Source of the DNA: Streptomyces sp. NRRL S-1022
GTDB lineage: Bacteria; Actinomycetota; Actinomycetes; Streptomycetales; Streptomycetaceae
NCBI RefSeq assembly: GCF_000720135.1
Contig: NZ_JOIU01000041.1
Location: 1 to 64,000 of the forward strand
Direction: 5' to 3'
DNA length: 64,000 nt
The translations under genes and the position numbers were made by a program. Positions 61,842 to 64,000 of the stretch are shown piece after piece; the first letter of the stretch is position 1, and each line of letters starts with the position of its first letter. The notes beneath the pieces were generated by a model. The model was not told where the DNA came from. It saw only the letters and a list, made by a program, of their open reading frames with translations, and did not search any database.

Positions 61842-62983
61842 GCGCTGTCCTGGTCGCGGCGGGACTGGACGTACCGCTCGTAGCGCTCGTAGCGCTCCAC
61901 GCGGCGCCGCTTGGCCCGGCGGAACCGGCGGGCGACCAGCCGGGCCAGGTCGGCGGCGCCCACCATGCCCGCCTCGGGGCCGAGCTGGGCGCGGGTGATG
62001 CGGGCCTCGGGGCGGTAGCCGCGGCCGGTGAGGTGGCGCTTGAAGGCGTCCCGGGCCGGGCCGATGAGCAGGTCGTCGGCGGCGCTGACGCCGCCGCCGA
62101 TCACGAAGCAGGACGGGTCGAGCGCCGCCGCGAGGTTGGCGATGCCGACGCCGAGCCACTGGCCGATGTCCTGGAGCAGCTCGATGCACATCGCGTCGCC
62201 CTCGCGGGCCAGCTCGGTGATCATCGGGCCGGTGATCTCGTGGATGTTGCCCTTGACGTGCTCGATGATCCCGTAGGCCACCGGCGAGTCGGCCGCGGCC
62301 AGCTCCCTGGCCTCGCGGACGAGCGCGTTGCCGGAGCTGTACTGCTCCCAGCAGCCGCGGTTGCCGCACGGGCAGCGGTGCCCGCCGGGCACGACCTGCA
62401 TGTGGCCGAACTCCCCGGCGACCCCGAACTTGCCCCGCTTGACCTGGCCGTCCTCCAGGATGGCGCCGCCGATGCCGGTACCGAGGGTGATCATGACCAG
62501 GTGGTCCTCGCCGCGGCCGGCGCCGAACCGCCACTCCGCCCAGGCGGCGGTGTTGGCGTCGTTGTCCACCAGGACCGGCACGGCGAGCCGGCCGGCGATG
62601 CGGTCGCGCAGGGGCTCGTTGCGCCAGGACAGGTGGGGGGCGAACAGGACCCGGTTGCGGTCGGCGTCGACCCAGCCGGCCGCGCCGATGCCGACCGCGT
62701 GCACGTCGTGCCGGTCGGACAGGTCCAGCACCAGCTCGACGATGGTGTCCTCGACGACCTTGGGGCTCTTGGACTTGTCCGGGGTCTCCGTGCGGAGCTT
62801 CTCCAGGATGTTGCCGTCGGCGTCCACGACGCCCGCCATGACCTTGGTGCCGCCGATGTCGATGCCGACGGTGGGCACACGGGGGGCAGTCAGATGTGAC
62901 CGGCGTTCCCTGGTACCCACGGTTCGCAGGACGGGTGCTCGGCGGGAGCCGATGGGGGCCGTGAGGTCGCGGTAGGTGCTCAT
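61838..62983 (-). CDS. ROK-family sugar kinase (glucokinase-like)
   Basis: A 381-residue protein. After a variable 40-residue N-terminus it has the phosphate loop VGIDIGGTKVMAGVVD, the catalytic Asp in LVDNDANTAAWAEW, the ROK zinc motif (EFGHMQVVPGGHRCPCGNRGCWEQYSSG, residues about 205-232 in outline; the His and the CxCGxxGC cysteines are present) and VIGGGVS. It has no helix-turn-helix, so it is a kinase and not a repressor. Located beside a sugar ABC importer, whose substrate it probably phosphorylates. ATG 62983 chosen; upstream codons look unconserved. Confidence 0.88.
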   Translation of the reverse strand: MSTYRDLTAPIGSRRAPVLRTVGTRERRSHLTAPRVPTVGIDIGGTKVMAGVVDADGNILEKLRTETPDKSKSPKVVEDTIVELVLDLSDRHDVHAVGIGAAGWVDADRNRVLFAPHLSWRNEPLRDRIAGRLAVPVLVDNDANTAAWAEWRFGAGRGEDHLVMITLGTGIGGAILEDGQVKRGKFGVAGEFGHMQVVPGGHRCPCGNRGCWEQYSSGNALVREARELAAADSPVAYGIIEHVKGNIHEITGPMITELAREGDAMCIELLQDIGQWLGVGIANLAAALDPSCFVIGGGVSAADDLLIGPARDAFKRHLTGRGYRPEARITRAQLGPEAGMVGAADLARLVARRFRRAKRRRVERYERYERYVQSRRDQDSA

Positions 62984-63032
62984 CGGGCTCGATTGTGCCG
63001 CACCCTCACGCTGAGTGCTGCGCGGGGCGGCC

Positions 63033-63799
<767 letters not shown>

Positions 63800-63803
<4 letters not shown>

Positions 63804-64000
63804 TTGGTCGCCTCCGCGCGCTTGCGGACCCAGGCATTGAGCAGGGTCGCGAGGAGCAGCATCGCTCCGAGGAAGAACTTGAACCAGTCGGGGTTCCACT
63901 CGGCGAAGACGATCCCCTTGCTGGTCATGCCGAACAGCAGGGCGCCCACGGCCGAGCCGATGGCGCTGCCGTGACCGCCGGTGATCAGGCAGCCGCCGAT
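63800..64000 (-). CDS. Sugar ABC transporter permease, C-terminal part (runs off the right edge)
   Basis: The last 66 codons of an RbsC-like permease. The visible protein contains [18 protein letters not shown] and a final hydrophobic helix ([20 protein letters not shown]), ending KRAEATK. It is translationally coupled to the ATPase gene and belongs to the same importer. The rest lies beyond base 64000. Confidence 0.85.

Noticed and set aside
58167..61883. Very long plus-strand open frame opposite the SNF2 and SWIM genes
   Set aside because: It mirrors the third-position GC bias of the minus-strand genes, lacks domains and is made of low-complexity Gly/Arg/Val-rich sequence.

Overview
The window is high-GC actinomycete DNA, almost certainly a Streptomyces chromosome. 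Third codon positions are strongly GC-biased, genes are translationally coupled through ATGA/GTGA overlaps, and the families present (AfsR-type SARP, GAF-ANTAR protein, ROK kinase, CBM13 glycosidases) are typical of the genus.

Region A (1-19.9 kb) is the end of a hybrid PKS-NRPS cluster. A plus-strand operon runs from a partial type I PKS module (KS-AT-DH-KR-ACP) into a cassette that looks built to make an amino-acid-derived extender on a carrier protein: a 3-hydroxyacyl dehydrogenase, a stand-alone ACP, an atypical seryl-tRNA-synthetase-like amino acid:carrier-protein ligase, an unusual PCP-C-AT protein and a 2OG-Fe(II) oxygenase. Facing it is a minus-strand RiPP-like operon: a 33-residue double-glycine precursor peptide, a full-length LanB dehydratase, a free-standing condensation-domain protein and a C39 peptidase. 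A Thr-specific A-PCP protein and a SyrB2-type Fe/2OG halogenase follow, a likely 4-chlorothreonine-forming pair.

Region B (19.9-22.2 kb) is a graveyard of truncated IS701-, IS630- and IS110-like transposases plus a fragment of pcaD, and probably marks the edge of an acquired island. Region C (22.2-30.1 kb) has secreted GH62, GH43 and GH27 glycosidases, an ABC exporter and a GAF-ANTAR regulator.

Region D (30.5-56.4 kb) is a second biosynthetic cluster built around an amino-group carrier protein (LysW) system. It has two LysW carriers, LysX ligase, LysZ kinase, LysY reductase, a homocitrate-synthase/aldolase-like enzyme, an aminotransferase, an amino-acid dehydrogenase, a class I glutamine-amidotransferase-like protein, an acyl-CoA ligase, a FAH-family enzyme, an Asp/Glu-racemase-like enzyme, two SDRs, three luciferase-like flavin monooxygenases and two closely related MFS exporters. 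Both carriers end in Gln instead of the Glu whose side chain normally holds the substrate. The regulators are a large SARP, a MerR protein, and a translationally coupled pair made of a catalytically degenerate IS701-like protein and a receiver-degenerate OmpR-type protein. TGACA direct repeats at 10-11-bp spacing precede both divergent biosynthetic operons. I do not recognise the product.

Region E (56.4-64 kb) is conserved chromosomal DNA: SWIM-finger protein, SNF2 helicase, small membrane protein, ROK sugar kinase and a sugar ABC transporter running off the right edge.
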